64,000 nucleotides of DNA from Sutcliffiella horikoshii. Lineage in GTDB: Bacteria; Bacillota; Bacilli; Bacillales; Bacillaceae_I. The DNA lies in NCBI RefSeq assembly GCF_008180725.1, contig NZ_VTEV01000001.1, positions 62,001 to 126,000 on the forward strand, in the 5' to 3' direction. Both the position numbers and the translations under genes were made by a program. Position 1 is the first letter of the stretch. Each line of letters starts with the position of its first letter. Below are positions 33,507 through 42,613 of the stretch, in pieces. The notes under the pieces were generated by a model. The model made no database searches. It had not been told where the DNA came from and worked only from the letters and a program-made list of their open reading frames with translations.

Positions 33507-33983
33507 TTGGAAAAGCATATGCACGAATTCTTTCTTCACCGTGCCATTGATTTGGCTCTTCAAAATGTTAATGAAAATGGCGGTCCATTTGGTGCTGTAA
33601 TTACAAGAAACAATCAAATTATTGCCGAAGGTGTCAACAGAGTGACCAGTAATCACGATCCAACAGCACATGCTGAAGTTATGGCTATACGCAAGGCTTG
33701 TCATAGTTTACAAACCTTTGAGCTTAGAGATTGTATACTTTATAGCAGCTGTGAGCCTTGTCCGATGTGTCTTGGTGCTATCTATTGGTCTCGTATTCCA
33801 ACCGTATATTTTGCTGCAGATCGAAAAGATGCTGCCTCCATTCATTTTGATGACGAGTTTATTTATCGTGAAGTTCAACTTGACCCTGCAAAGCGAACCC
33901 TCCCCTTTATTCATCTACCATTAGTCAACTCTTTGCAACCTTTCATGAACTGGAGTAAAAAAGTTGATCGAACTCATTATTAA
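33507..33983 (+). CDS. guaD: Guanine deaminase
   Basis: A 158-residue cytidine-deaminase-fold enzyme converting guanine to xanthine and ammonia. Zinc motifs are HAEVMAIRKAC (H and catalytic E) and SSCEPCPMCLGAIYWSR (two zinc cysteines). The GGPFGAVI and NDPTAH-like NHDPTAHAE segments and the FIYREV / C-terminal swapped region match B. subtilis GuaD closely. The start chosen is the TTG at 33507, six bases after GGAGGTG. It is monocistronic with a bidirectional terminator. Confidence 0.9.
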   Translation: MEKHMHEFFLHRAIDLALQNVNENGGPFGAVITRNNQIIAEGVNRVTSNHDPTAHAEVMAIRKACHSLQTFELRDCILYSSCEPCPMCLGAIYWSRIPTVYFAADRKDAASIHFDDEFIYREVQLDPAKRTLPFIHLPLVNSLQPFMNWSKKVDRTHY

Positions 33984-33985
33984 AA

Positions 33986-34016
33986 AACAACGCCACATCT
34001 CTATGGCGTTGTTTTC
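33986..34016. terminator. Bidirectional terminator after guaD
   Basis: AACAACGCCA pairs with TGGCGTTGTT over an eight-base loop, with A-run and T-run on either side. Confidence 0.9.
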
Positions 34017-34020
34017 TTTA

Positions 34021-34587
34021 TTAATTCTTAATTGTTTGCTGTTGTAATAATTTTATGACTTCCTTAGTTGTAGTAACTTCTGCAAATTCTTGGTGTAATG
34101 CCGATAAAGCGTGACGATGAACTTCTTCTGCTGATAGCTTCAAACCGTCATAGGAAACAGTCTCATATGCTGCAGTTGCGTCACTACAAACATATGTTCT
34201 ATACCCGAGATTACCAGCCATTCTTACTGTAGTAGATACACAATGATTGGAAGTCAAACCAATTACTATCATTGTTTGATAGCCATTTTTCTTTAGATAG
34301 CTGTCTAATTGTGTTCCGATAAAACAACTGTTTACATTTTTACGGATAAAATATTCGTCTTCCAGCGGTTCGAATCCCGATTTCAAAGCAAACCCAGGGT
34401 TGCTGGGATGAAGTTTAGAATTCGGGTCTTGAGATACGTGTTGAACGTGAATGATAGGAAACTCTTTTTGTCTCCAAGCTTTCATAAGTTCTAGCATTCT
34501 ATCTTCAGCATCTGGATTATTGCGCTGACCCCATGCTGGATCGTCAAACCCTTTTTGAACATCTACAACTAGTAATACTGGCTTCAT
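34021..34587 (-). CDS. Isochorismatase-family cysteine hydrolase
   Basis: A 188-residue hydrolase. Catalytic Asp in LLVVDVQKGF (residue 9 region), Lys in YFIRKNVNSCF (about 97), and nucleophile Cys in GLTSNHCVSTTVRMAGNLG (about 127) form the D-K-C triad, with the cis-peptide region before the Cys. Members cleave amides such as nicotinamide, ureidoacrylate or N-carbamoyl compounds; the substrate is unknown. The ATG at 34587 with AAAGGGG was chosen; a longer upstream frame lacks a ribosome site. It is convergent with guaD. Confidence 0.87.
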   Translation of the reverse strand: MKPVLLVVDVQKGFDDPAWGQRNNPDAEDRMLELMKAWRQKEFPIIHVQHVSQDPNSKLHPSNPGFALKSGFEPLEDEYFIRKNVNSCFIGTQLDSYLKKNGYQTMIVIGLTSNHCVSTTVRMAGNLGYRTYVCSDATAAYETVSYDGLKLSAEEVHRHALSALHQEFAEVTTTKEVIKLLQQQTIKN

Positions 34588-34760
34588 AATGCATCCCCTT
34601 TCTTTCCCCATTATTCTATTAGCTGTTTGTAATTGATATGCTTGGAGATATGTATTGAGTATTGTTTCTTCAAGCATTGTTTTACCTTATTATATCAAAT
34701 ATTGCCTATCTTCTGTTTCATAAACAATATTTAACTGGAGAGGTTGGACATATCAAAACT

Positions 34761-34886
34761 GGTTCTACCATTTATTCGTGACCTTCTACGATAAAACTGA
34801 CACCTTCTACATTTCCCGGATTTACTTCGACATTTCCCACTCAACCTTCTACCTCTAAGTAAAGATGTTCTACAATTTCACTATTT
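34761..34886. repeat. Six-unit 21-bp periodic array, core TTCTAC
   Basis: An 8-bp word of the form nnTTCTAC (once ACTTCGAC) begins at 34761, 34782, 34803, 34824, 34845 and 34866, exactly 21 bp apart five times in a row. The preferred full word is CCTTCTAC. The remaining bases vary but are AT-rich. It lies in the otherwise empty region between the isochorismatase-family gene and the parC terminator and has no coding potential. The period is identical to the arrays at 18.4 and 62.6 kb but the core is unrelated. Confidence 0.85.
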
Positions 34887-34982
34887 TTTCACACTTTAAG
34901 TTTACATAACATAAATCTAGTAAACCGAAATCAATAAAGTTCTTCCCACCCAACAGTTCACCAATATATAACCAAACAAACA

Positions 34983-35030
34983 CAAAAAAACCGCCCCTCC
35001 TCGCTAAAATCCAGCGAAAAAAAGCGGTCC
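34983..35030 (-). terminator. Terminator after parC
   Basis: On the minus strand ACCGC and GCGGT with an inner CGCT/AGCG stem are followed by a seven-T run. The outer arms enclose a T-rich bulge, so the stem is composite. Confidence 0.65.
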
Positions 35031-35044
35031 GAAAAAATTTATGA

Positions 35045-37489
35045 CTATTTTTCCTTACCTTCAACTTCTTCTTCCGTCTCTACCCACATCTCCACTACAT
35101 CTCCTGCTTCCTGTTGATCCAGGACGAATGATCCGTTTGAATAGCGGTCATTGTTACGGTACGAGGCGGCAGCTAGTTTTTCCACAACGCCTTTTTCCGT
35201 TTGTACATAAATGAAACTTGAAGGTTCCACAAGATCAACTGCTGCTATCTGATGTGGATTATTTTTTACTTCACGAAGCATAACTAGTCCTCGTTTAGCA
35301 CGTGTCGCTTTATCAAACTCGGTAATTTTTAACTTCTTCACCGCACCGCGATGGGTGGCGATAAATAACATGGCCTTGGATTCTTTCTCGAATACTAAGC
35401 CGCTCACAACATAATCATTATCTTTCAAGTTTATGCCTTTCACACCCGCTGCACGGGCGCCGACGACATTAATTTCCTCTTCGGTAAACCAAAGGCCATA
35501 TCCGCTTCTTGTCGCCAAGAAGATATCTTTAGCGCCATCTGTGAGATGTACATCGATTACCACGTCATCACCTTTAAGGTTTACAGCCATAAGTGGCTTA
35601 GAGTAGCGTTGTGCTTTATAGGAGATCAATTCTGTTTTCTTGACCATTCCGTTACGTGTTACGAACAACAAGAATTGAGGATCCTCGAAATTGCTCACAG
35701 GTATTGCTTTTATGATGGACTCATCTCGGTCTATTGGAACAATGTTTGCTACATGTTGGCCCATGTCTTTCCAGCGAATGTCAGGCAGTTCATGGACTGG
35801 CAAGAACAAATAATTACCTTTGTTAGTGAACAATAGCAACGTTTGGGTTGTATTAATGTCCAACCTAGAGATTATTCTGTCCGTTTCTTTCATGCCGAAA
35901 TCTTGTCCATTGGATGCGGAGAAAGAACGTAAGCTTGTACGCTTTACGTATCCGTCCTTTGTAACAGTAACAATGACGTCTTCTGAAGGAATCATTACTT
36001 CCAGGTTGATCTTAATCTCTTCGATTTGATCCTGGATTTTAGAACGGCGCTCATTTGTATAGAGTTTTTTCACGCGTTTTAAATCTGATTTAATAACAGA
36101 AAGTAACTTTTTCTCGCTTGCTAGAATAGCTTCTAACTCTGCAACCTTTTTAGCAAGTTCATCTGCTTCGGCTTGCAAAGCGGTAATATCAGTGTTTGTC
36201 AGACGGTATAACTGCAAGGAAACAATGGCTTCCGCTTGTGGCTCTGTAAAAGTGAACTTGGCAATCAAATTATCTTTTGCATCGCGTTTGTCTTTGGAAG
36301 CACGGATTGTAGCAATTACTTCGTCTAAAATAGAGAGTGCTTTCATCAAGCCTTCTACTACATGCTGGCGTTCTTTTGCTCTGTTCAACTCAAAACGTGA
36401 ACGATTAGAAATAACTTCTTTCTGGTGATCTATGTACGCATCTAAAAAGTGAGGTAATCCCATTAATGTTGGACGCTTTTTATAGATGGCAACCATGTTG
36501 AAGTTGAAAGTGATTTGCAGGTCGGTATTTTTATAAAGGTAATTTAAAATCCCGTTTGCATCTGCTTCTTTTTTCAGCTCAATGACAACACGTAGGCCTG
36601 TACGGTCGGTTTCATCACGCACCTCTGAGATCCCGTCTACTTTTTTGTCATAGCGTAGTTCATCTATCTTTTTTACGAGATTTGCTTTGTTCACTTCATA
36701 TGGAACCTCTGTGATAACAATCTGCTGCTTTCCACCTCGGATATCTTCCACTTCAGCCAATCCACGAACGATGATTTTGCCTTTTCCAGTTTCGTAGGCT
36801 TTCTTGATGCCTTCTACTCCTTGAATGATCCCTCCAGTAGGGAAATCTGGTCCTTTGATCACTGTCATAAGTTCATCCACTGTCACAGAAGGGTTATCGA
36901 TGCGCATTATAGTTGCATCAATGACTTCTCCAAGGTGATGTGGAGGAATGTCCGTTGCATATCCGGCAGATATTCCTGTAGAACCATTTACTAAAAGGTT
37001 TGGATACATGGCTGGAAGAACAACCGGTTCCTGCGATGTATCATCAAAGTTAGGAATAAATTCTACCGTTTTTTTATCAAGATCGCGTAAAAGCTCAGAA
37101 GCGATTGGTGATAATCTTGCTTCCGTGTAACGCATTGCAGCTGGTGGGTCACCATCAATGCTACCGTTGTTACCATGCATCTCAATAAGCATATTACGTA
37201 CTTTCCAGTCCTGACTCATACGGACCATTGCATCATACACAGAGGAATCTCCATGTGGATGATAGTTACCAATTACATTACCAACTGTTTTCGCAGACTT
37301 ACGGAATGGTTTATCATGCACATTTCCTTCTGCATACATAGCATATAAAATTCGTCGTTGCACGGGTTTAAGTCCATCACGTGCATCTGGTAATGCACGC
37401 TCCTGGATAATGTATTTACTATAACGTCCAAATCGGTCGCCTAAAACTTCCTCTAGGGGTAAGTCGTGAAATTTCTCTATCTGTGTCAT
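35045..37489 (-). CDS. parC: DNA topoisomerase IV subunit A
   Basis: An 814-residue type IIA topoisomerase subunit that decatenates chromosomes. The quinolone-resistance region reads HPHGDSSVYDAMVRMSQ (S82 = S. aureus S80; D86 where many have E84). The catalytic tyrosine is in AMRYTEARLS near residue 120. The C-terminal beta-pinwheel shows spaced blades (RNGMVKKTEL, GARAAGVKG, HRGAVKKLKI) but lacks the GyrA box QRRGG.G, which together with the neighbouring parE and yccU identifies it as ParC and not GyrA. The start is three bases after the parE stop. No intein is present. Confidence 0.95.
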   Translation of the reverse strand: MTQIEKFHDLPLEEVLGDRFGRYSKYIIQERALPDARDGLKPVQRRILYAMYAEGNVHDKPFRKSAKTVGNVIGNYHPHGDSSVYDAMVRMSQDWKVRNMLIEMHGNNGSIDGDPPAAMRYTEARLSPIASELLRDLDKKTVEFIPNFDDTSQEPVVLPAMYPNLLVNGSTGISAGYATDIPPHHLGEVIDATIMRIDNPSVTVDELMTVIKGPDFPTGGIIQGVEGIKKAYETGKGKIIVRGLAEVEDIRGGKQQIVITEVPYEVNKANLVKKIDELRYDKKVDGISEVRDETDRTGLRVVIELKKEADANGILNYLYKNTDLQITFNFNMVAIYKKRPTLMGLPHFLDAYIDHQKEVISNRSRFELNRAKERQHVVEGLMKALSILDEVIATIRASKDKRDAKDNLIAKFTFTEPQAEAIVSLQLYRLTNTDITALQAEADELAKKVAELEAILASEKKLLSVIKSDLKRVKKLYTNERRSKIQDQIEEIKINLEVMIPSEDVIVTVTKDGYVKRTSLRSFSASNGQDFGMKETDRIISRLDINTTQTLLLFTNKGNYLFLPVHELPDIRWKDMGQHVANIVPIDRDESIIKAIPVSNFEDPQFLLFVTRNGMVKKTELISYKAQRYSKPLMAVNLKGDDVVIDVHLTDGAKDIFLATRSGYGLWFTEEEINVVGARAAGVKGINLKDNDYVVSGLVFEKESKAMLFIATHRGAVKKLKITEFDKATRAKRGLVMLREVKNNPHQIAAVDLVEPSSFIYVQTEKGVVEKLAAASYRNNDRYSNGSFVLDQQEAGDVVEMWVETEEEVEGKEK

Positions 37490-37492
37490 CTG

Positions 37493-39469
37493 TTATACCT
37501 CCTCTGCTGCGACCAACAAGTTATCATTTTCAAGTATATTAGGGTCCTCTTCCAATCCAAAGGCAACATGGCTTTCAATCCACTTACGTCTTGGTTCCAC
37601 TTTGTCCCCCATTAGTGTAGTAACACGGCGTTCTGCACGGGCTGCATCGTCAATTCGTACTCGAATTAAGGTACGAGTATCCGGGTTCATGGTCGTTTCC
37701 CACAATTGATCTGCGTTCATTTCCCCAAGACCCTTATAACGTTGGATGGTATAGCCTCGACCAATCTTTTGGATAGCTCCTTTCAACTCTTCATCAGACC
37801 AGGCGTATTCCAAAACTTCTTTCTTCCCGGTCCCTTTGCTTACTTTATAAAGAGGTGGAAGTGCGATAAACACTTTTCCAGCCTCGATAAGCGGCTTCAT
37901 GTAGCGATAGAAGAAGGTCAACAGCAACACTTGAATATGCGCACCATCTGTATCGGCATCGGTCATGATCACCACTTTGTCGTAGTTGATGTCTTCTACT
38001 GAAAAGTCTGGTCCAACGCCACCACCTATTGCATGGATAATGGTATTAATCTCTTCGTTTTTAAAAATGTCTGCAAGCTTGGCTTTTTCGGTATTGATAA
38101 CTTTCCCTCGAAGTGGCAAGACTGCTTGGAAACGGCGATCACGGCCCTGTTTAGCTGAACCTCCTGCAGAGTCACCCTCTACCAGGTAGATTTCATTTTT
38201 CTGCGGATTGCGTGATTGGGCTGGAGTTAATTTTCCACTAAGCATCGCATCAGATCGTTTTCTCTTTTTCCCGCTCCGGGCATCTTCTCTGGCTTTTCTA
38301 GCCGCTTCTCTGGCTTGGAAAGCTTTAATGGATTTTTTCACAAGCATCGAACTTGTTTCTGGATTTTCCTCCAGGAAGTAGGCAAGATGTTCTGAAACTA
38401 CACTATCTACCGCAGAACGTGCCTCACTTGTGCCAAGTTTCCCTTTTGTTTGCCCTTCAAACTGCAAGAGTTCCTCAGGGATGCGAACGGAAATAATGGC
38501 AGAAAGTCCTTCTCTTATATCTGACCCATCTAAATTTTTGTCTTTTTCTTTTAGAAGATTCACTTTTCTGGCGTATTCGTTAAAAATACGGGTCATTGCT
38601 GTTTTAGCGCCAGCTTCATGTGTCCCGCCATCTTTCGTTCTCACGTTATTAACAAAAGACAAGATGGTTTCTGAATATCCATCATTAAATTGAAAAGCGA
38701 AATCTATCTCAATCCCGTTTTGGGCACCTTCGAAGGAAACGACATTGTGAAGCGAATCCTTTTCCTCATTAAGGTAAGTGACGAATGCTTCAATCCCGCT
38801 TTCATAATGAAAAACCTCTTTGACAGAATTTCTATCATCATTCAGCTCTATTTTTAATCCTTTTAACAAAAAGGCAGATTCTCGTAGACGCTCACATAAT
38901 GTCTCAAAGTTATAAGTGGTGGTGCTAAAGATGGTTGTATCCGGCTTGAAATGGATCGTCGTACCTGTTTGATTGGTTGTCCCAATCTTTTCAAGTGTTG
39001 TAACTGGCTTACCTCCATTTTCAAAGCGTTGCTCGTATACAATACCATCCCGCTTAATCGTTACGGTCAACCATTCGGATAAAGCATTCACGACTGATGC
39101 ACCTACACCATGTAGTCCGCCACTCGTTTTGTATCCGCCTTGACCAAACTTTCCACCTGCATGTAATACCGTTAAAATTACTTCGGGGGTAGGTTTTCCC
39201 ATTTTATGCATTCCGGTAGGCATTCCACGGCCCTTATCCTTCACGCTTATGCTGTTATCTTTATGTATCGTCACAATGATATGATCCCCGTATCCACCCA
39301 ACGCTTCGTCGACGGAATTATCAAGGATTTCGTATACAAGGTGATGAAGACCTCTGCTGTCCGTGCTTCCAATGTACATACCAGGACGTTTACGTACAGC
39401 TTCAAGACCTTCCAATACCTGTATCGCATCATCGTTATATTCAATCGTATTTTTTGCCACCAAAAACAT
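37493..39469 (-). CDS. parE: DNA topoisomerase IV subunit B
   Basis: A 658-residue ATPase subunit: GHKL motifs (EILDNSVDEALGG, DKGRGMPTGMH, GGLHGVGASVVNALS), a transducer domain, and a TOPRIM domain with LVEGDSAGGSAKQ, PLRGKVIN and DTDADGAHI. It transmits ATP energy to strand passage with ParC. The frame opens at an ATG at 39469, but that lies only one base after AAAGGGG; the TTG at 39463 (seven-base spacing) or the GTG at 39460 (giving MAKNTIEYN) is more likely used. The gene order yneT-parE-parC is that of B. subtilis except that yneT and plsY are here oriented apart. Confidence 0.95.
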   Translation of the reverse strand: MFLVAKNTIEYNDDAIQVLEGLEAVRKRPGMYIGSTDSRGLHHLVYEILDNSVDEALGGYGDHIIVTIHKDNSISVKDKGRGMPTGMHKMGKPTPEVILTVLHAGGKFGQGGYKTSGGLHGVGASVVNALSEWLTVTIKRDGIVYEQRFENGGKPVTTLEKIGTTNQTGTTIHFKPDTTIFSTTTYNFETLCERLRESAFLLKGLKIELNDDRNSVKEVFHYESGIEAFVTYLNEEKDSLHNVVSFEGAQNGIEIDFAFQFNDGYSETILSFVNNVRTKDGGTHEAGAKTAMTRIFNEYARKVNLLKEKDKNLDGSDIREGLSAIISVRIPEELLQFEGQTKGKLGTSEARSAVDSVVSEHLAYFLEENPETSSMLVKKSIKAFQAREAARKAREDARSGKKRKRSDAMLSGKLTPAQSRNPQKNEIYLVEGDSAGGSAKQGRDRRFQAVLPLRGKVINTEKAKLADIFKNEEINTIIHAIGGGVGPDFSVEDINYDKVVIMTDADTDGAHIQVLLLTFFYRYMKPLIEAGKVFIALPPLYKVSKGTGKKEVLEYAWSDEELKGAIQKIGRGYTIQRYKGLGEMNADQLWETTMNPDTRTLIRVRIDDAARAERRVTTLMGDKVEPRRKWIESHVAFGLEEDPNILENDNLLVAAEEV

Positions 39470-39665
39470 ACCCCTTTCACTACTACTACCAATAAATCAC
39501 GTTATGTATGAATTCCTTTTATCTATACGGATTTGTCGTTTGTTCACAACAAATATTCGTTTATATATTATCATACATTTGAAACTTGTCTATGTTCTAT
39601 TGTATAGGGTTCTTAGACTTTAGCCAATATCATCTGGCGTAAATTGTCATAATATGAATAAAAAT

Positions 39666-39691
39666 CCTTGTTTTTTCTAAAAAAAACAAGG
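39666..39691 (-). terminator. Terminator after yccU
   Basis: CCTTGTTTTTT pairs with AAAAAACAAGG around CTAA. On the minus strand it follows the yccU stop by about 10 bp. Confidence 0.75.
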
Positions 39692-39702
39692 ACGGATTTG
39701 AC

Positions 39703-40110
39703 CTATTTGGTTAAAGCGTGTTCCACTTTAATGCAACGATCCATAATGACAGTATAGCCCTTTTCTTTCAATAGTTCATAGGTTTTTTCATCAGAAAGCC
39801 CGAGTTGTGCCCAATAAACGTCTGCATCTACTTGTAAGAACTCCTCAGCAACTCCATATAAATGCTCAGAACGACGGAAAACATTGACAATATCAATATG
39901 CCCTTCAACTTCTTTTAAAGTAGAAACAGCCTTCACCCCAAGCACTTCGTCTACAGTAGGATTAACAGGAATAATCTCATATCCTGCGTCTTGCATCGCT
40001 TTAGAAACCATATAGGATGTACGCGCAGGATTATCAGACAATCCAACTACAGCAATGCGTTTACTATTTTTTAATATCTTTCCAATCTCTTCTCTGCTAG
40101 GTATATTCAT
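39703..40110 (-). CDS. yneT: CoA-binding protein (YneT/YccU-like)
   Basis: A 135-residue Rossmann-fold protein. Motifs are AVVGLSDNPARTSYMVSKAMQ, the nucleotide-binding loop, then GYEIIPVNP and DIVNVFRRSEH, typical of CoA_binding_2 proteins. These resemble the CoA-binding half of succinyl-CoA synthetase alpha without the catalytic half. The ligand is CoA or an acyl-CoA; the role is unknown. It sits between plsY and parE as in B. subtilis. Confidence 0.88.
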   Translation of the reverse strand: MNIPSREEIGKILKNSKRIAVVGLSDNPARTSYMVSKAMQDAGYEIIPVNPTVDEVLGVKAVSTLKEVEGHIDIVNVFRRSEHLYGVAEEFLQVDADVYWAQLGLSDEKTYELLKEKGYTVIMDRCIKVEHALTK

Positions 40111-40306
40111 ATTTTTGTCCCCTTTACTAATTTTTAAAGTTAATTCTTACTGTTATACCCGTTTAATCTAGTTTTAACAACTTCTAACAACCTGATATTA
40201 GTACTTACTCATAAAAAATTCGAGATAACTTGCAATAAACCCTTTGCTTCCTGTTAAATTTAACATATATTAAAGGTAGGAATTATTACATAAAGGGGTT
40301 TAATGA

Positions 40307-40912
40307 ATGACTGAACTACTAATTATTATACTTGCATACCTTATCGGTTCCATACCTTTCGCACTTGTTGTGGGAAAAGTAGGCTATGGAATTGACATCC
40401 GAGAACACGGAAGCGGGAACTTAGGCGGTACCAATACGTTTCGTACATTGGGTGTAAAGGCAGGAATGATTGTAACGATATGCGACATTTTAAAAGGGAC
40501 ACTCGCTGCCTCGTTACCTATCTTACTTGGAGCTGACATTCATCCACTTCTTGCTGGTGCCTGTGCAGTTGTAGGACATGTTTATCCGATTTTTGCAAAA
40601 TTCAAAGGTGGTAAAGCAGTAGCAACTTCCGGTGGGGTTCTATTATTCGCCAGTCCCCTTCTGTTCGGCTTAATGTTATTCTGCTTCTTTCTTTTCTTGT
40701 TTTTGACCAAATATGTATCTCTATCTTCTATGCTTACTGGAGTAGTAACCACCATTTATAGTATTGCATTTGGAGATCTTCCGCTTATTATTGCGGTGTC
40801 ACTTCTTACGGTATTTGTGATTTTTAAACATCGGGCAAATATCGGCCGAATCATCCAAAAAACGGAGCCAAAGATCACTTGGTTAAGTTTAAAAAAGAAG
40901 AAGGTTTCGTAG
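40307..40912 (+). CDS. plsY: Acyl-phosphate:glycerol-3-phosphate acyltransferase PlsY
   Basis: A 201-residue membrane enzyme with about five helices that makes lysophosphatidic acid, the first step of phospholipid synthesis. Family motifs are [27 protein letters not shown] near residue 35, [18 protein letters not shown] near 90 and KHRANIGRI near 175. The start ATG at 40307 follows an AAGGGG site. In B. subtilis plsY (yneS) is adjacent to yneR; here 14 kb of other genes lie between. Confidence 0.95.
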   Translation: MTELLIIILAYLIGSIPFALVVGKVGYGIDIREHGSGNLGGTNTFRTLGVKAGMIVTICDILKGTLAASLPILLGADIHPLLAGACAVVGHVYPIFAKFKGGKAVATSGGVLLFASPLLFGLMLFCFFLFLFLTKYVSLSSMLTGVVTTIYSIAFGDLPLIIAVSLLTVFVIFKHRANIGRIIQKTEPKITWLSLKKKKVS

Positions 40913-40941
40913 AGCATTCGAGTTTTCTCGGATGCTTTTTT
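40913..40941 (+). terminator. Terminator after plsY
   Basis: AGCATTCGAG pairs with CTCGGATGCT (one G-U) over TTTT, followed by six T residues. The minus-strand Nudix gene ends just beyond. Confidence 0.88.
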
Positions 40942-40949
40942 ATATTTCA

Positions 40950-41417
40950 TCAATGCTTTGTTACCACTTCTTTTACAGCTTTTTTGGCCTCATCATCCCA
41001 TACTATATGTTTCTCAAACGTTCCCTCTTCAAAAAATAGCGGAAACCTTTTCTTAAACCAGTCTTGCATAGGGAGATTTAAGGCCTCCGATATTGCTACC
41101 CATTTTAATTCCCCTTCTGGTGGAGATGGTAAAAGTTGTCCACGGAATGTATATGTCACATAGTTAAACACCATATATCTCTCATTTTCCATCTCATTTA
41201 CATATTCATCTAAACCTTTATAAATTAAGTTACTAACTTCCAATCCGGTTTCTTCACAAACTTCTCGAATTACACCTTCTGTTAGGCTTTCAGGAAAATC
41301 CACTTTTCCGCCTGGTCCTATAAATCCTGGAAACCCTTTGTGAGCAGGTCTATTAATTAAGAGAACTTTATCTCCGTCCACTACAAGGCACATCGTGTAT
41401 ATACTGATCTTAGTCAT
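40950..41417 (-). CDS. Nudix hydrolase, MutT/8-oxo-dGTP diphosphatase-like
   Basis: A 155-residue Nudix enzyme. The Nudix box GPGGKVDFPESLTEGVIREVCEETGL is canonical (listed here as GGKVDFPES ... REVCEETG, about residues 34-58). The protein resembles YvcI-type MutT-like proteins; the substrate is not evident. The ATG at 41417 begins one base after the stop of a tiny membrane-protein gene, which argues for coupled translation and for this start instead of the GTGs at 41432 and 41429. Confidence 0.85.
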   Translation of the reverse strand: MTKISIYTMCLVVDGDKVLLINRPAHKGFPGFIGPGGKVDFPESLTEGVIREVCEETGLEVSNLIYKGLDEYVNEMENERYMVFNYVTYTFRGQLLPSPPEGELKWVAISEALNLPMQDWFKKRFPLFFEEGTFEKHIVWDDEAKKAVKEVVTKH

Positions 41418-41418
41418 T

Positions 41419-41550
41419 TTATTTTTCACCACTATCTCTAGTTTCCAATAGTTCTATAATTCTTTTATTTTGCTTTACTATTTGTCCAAGGTAAGAAATG
41501 ATCGTTCCTACCCCGATAGCAATACCTATTAGTAATAATGTATTAAACAT
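41419..41550 (-). CDS. 43-residue single-helix membrane protein
   Basis: A small open frame with an excellent AAAGGAGG site six bases before its ATG at 41550. The product starts with a hydrophobic helix (MFNTLLLIGIAIGVGTIISY) followed by a basic, charged tail (KQNKRIIELLETRDSGEK). It lies between the VOC and Nudix genes on the same strand, and its stop is one base from the Nudix ATG. No family was recognised. It is probably a real small protein or a leader for translational coupling. Confidence 0.6.
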   Translation of the reverse strand: MFNTLLLIGIAIGVGTIISYLGQIVKQNKRIIELLETRDSGEK

Positions 41551-41573
41551 TTATTTTCCTCCTTTGAAATCCA

Positions 41574-41972
41574 TTATTCAAAAGGAGCCACAAACTCTAC
41601 TTTAATCCGGTCAGGGTCTTCAAAAAATACCGCATAGTAGTTTTCCCCACCAGCATACGGATGTTTGTCCGTATATAACATATTTACTCCTCGAGTTTTC
41701 AGTTTTTCTGTTAAGTCATCAACATGTTTCCGTGACGATGCATGAAAAGCAAGGTGATTTAGGCCTACTCTACATCGATGGTAAGGAACATCTAAAAATC
41801 TTTCTTCCGTTTGAACAAATACTATATATGTATTTTCTATTTTCCAACTTTGGCCACTTTTCCACTCTTGATAGGGCTTATATCCCAGTTCTTTGAGAAG
41901 CCAGCCCCAGAATTCTTTGGTTTTCTTCAAGTCTGACACGTACAATTCTATATGATGAAGCATTCCTGTCAT
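41574..41972 (-). CDS. VOC-superfamily (glyoxalase-like) protein
   Basis: A 132-residue protein of two beta-alpha-beta-beta-beta modules. Metal-ligand positions are suggested by HHIELYVSDL at the start, LNHLAFHASS near residue 72 and a final VEFVAPFE glutamate. It resembles the YaeR/glyoxalase or fosfomycin-resistance type fold, but the reaction cannot be told. The start overlaps the stop of the upstream nucleotidyltransferase gene by four bases (ATGA). Confidence 0.82.
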   Translation of the reverse strand: MTGMLHHIELYVSDLKKTKEFWGWLLKELGYKPYQEWKSGQSWKIENTYIVFVQTEERFLDVPYHRCRVGLNHLAFHASSRKHVDDLTEKLKTRGVNMLYTDKHPYAGGENYYAVFFEDPDRIKVEFVAPFE

Positions 41973-42550
41973 GAACTAACACCTTCCACATGTAAAATAG
42001 TGATATTTGGCCATAATGCCTGCCAATTCTTCTGCTCTATGCGGTTTTCATAAATGGTGACATGCTCTATAGTTTCTTTAAAGAGAGCAGTGGGCTTTAC
42101 CTTCAAATTTAACAGATCTTGAATACCGCAAGGAGCAGCTAATTGCAGCTTATTCTCTTGATTTATTTTTACGCCTATTGCCGTGGCCGTTTCAGTAAAT
42201 TTAGACATTGCTTCCGTTGAATTAGCATATGGAGGCAAATTATTAATGACATGCATTCTTGCTTGGTTTTTCACCGACCAGGGCGCACCTGGGTAGAGTC
42301 TTAACAATCTTTTTTCAAGATATTTTTCCTTCCCCTCCGATATATCATTATTATCAAAATAGATAACATCAATATCAGGCAAAGGAGTTCTACTTTTAAA
42401 TCCGTGTAATGCGTCCCAGACTTTTGTTCTGACAAATCCAGCACAAATCCACCAGTCAGGTAGGTTAAGGGATTTTGCCGCTCTCAAAATATCTATCATC
42501 CATTCGTCTGATTCAATCAGATTCAGTACATCTTTTTCATTGTATAACAA
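41969..42550 (-). CDS. Nucleotidyltransferase-family protein (DUF925/NTP_transf_6 type)
   Basis: A 193-residue protein. It shows WICAGFVRTKVWD, then PLPDIDVIYFD with the paired metal-binding aspartates of the pol-beta fold, and RMHVINNLPPYANSTEAM and CGIQDLLNLKVKPT later, the pattern of NTP_transf_6. The start is a TTG at 42550 eight bases after AAAGGAGG. It is the first gene of a four-gene minus-strand operon with VOC, small membrane and Nudix genes. Confidence 0.8.
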   Translation of the reverse strand: MLYNEKDVLNLIESDEWMIDILRAAKSLNLPDWWICAGFVRTKVWDALHGFKSRTPLPDIDVIYFDNNDISEGKEKYLEKRLLRLYPGAPWSVKNQARMHVINNLPPYANSTEAMSKFTETATAIGVKINQENKLQLAAPCGIQDLLNLKVKPTALFKETIEHVTIYENRIEQKNWQALWPNITILHVEGVSS

Positions 42551-42613
42551 GAAAAATGCCTCCTTTTACGGTATGCGAACATATATTCTTATTATACAAA
42601 AGAAAGCACTATT

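Noticed and set aside
35045-39469. parE/parC as gyrB/gyrA
   Set aside because: The C-terminal domain lacks the GyrA box, and the neighbours are yneT and plsY as at the B. subtilis parEC locus.
35045-39469. Intein or intron in the topoisomerase genes as target of the nearby LAGLIDADG gene
   Set aside because: Both proteins are continuous and of normal length.
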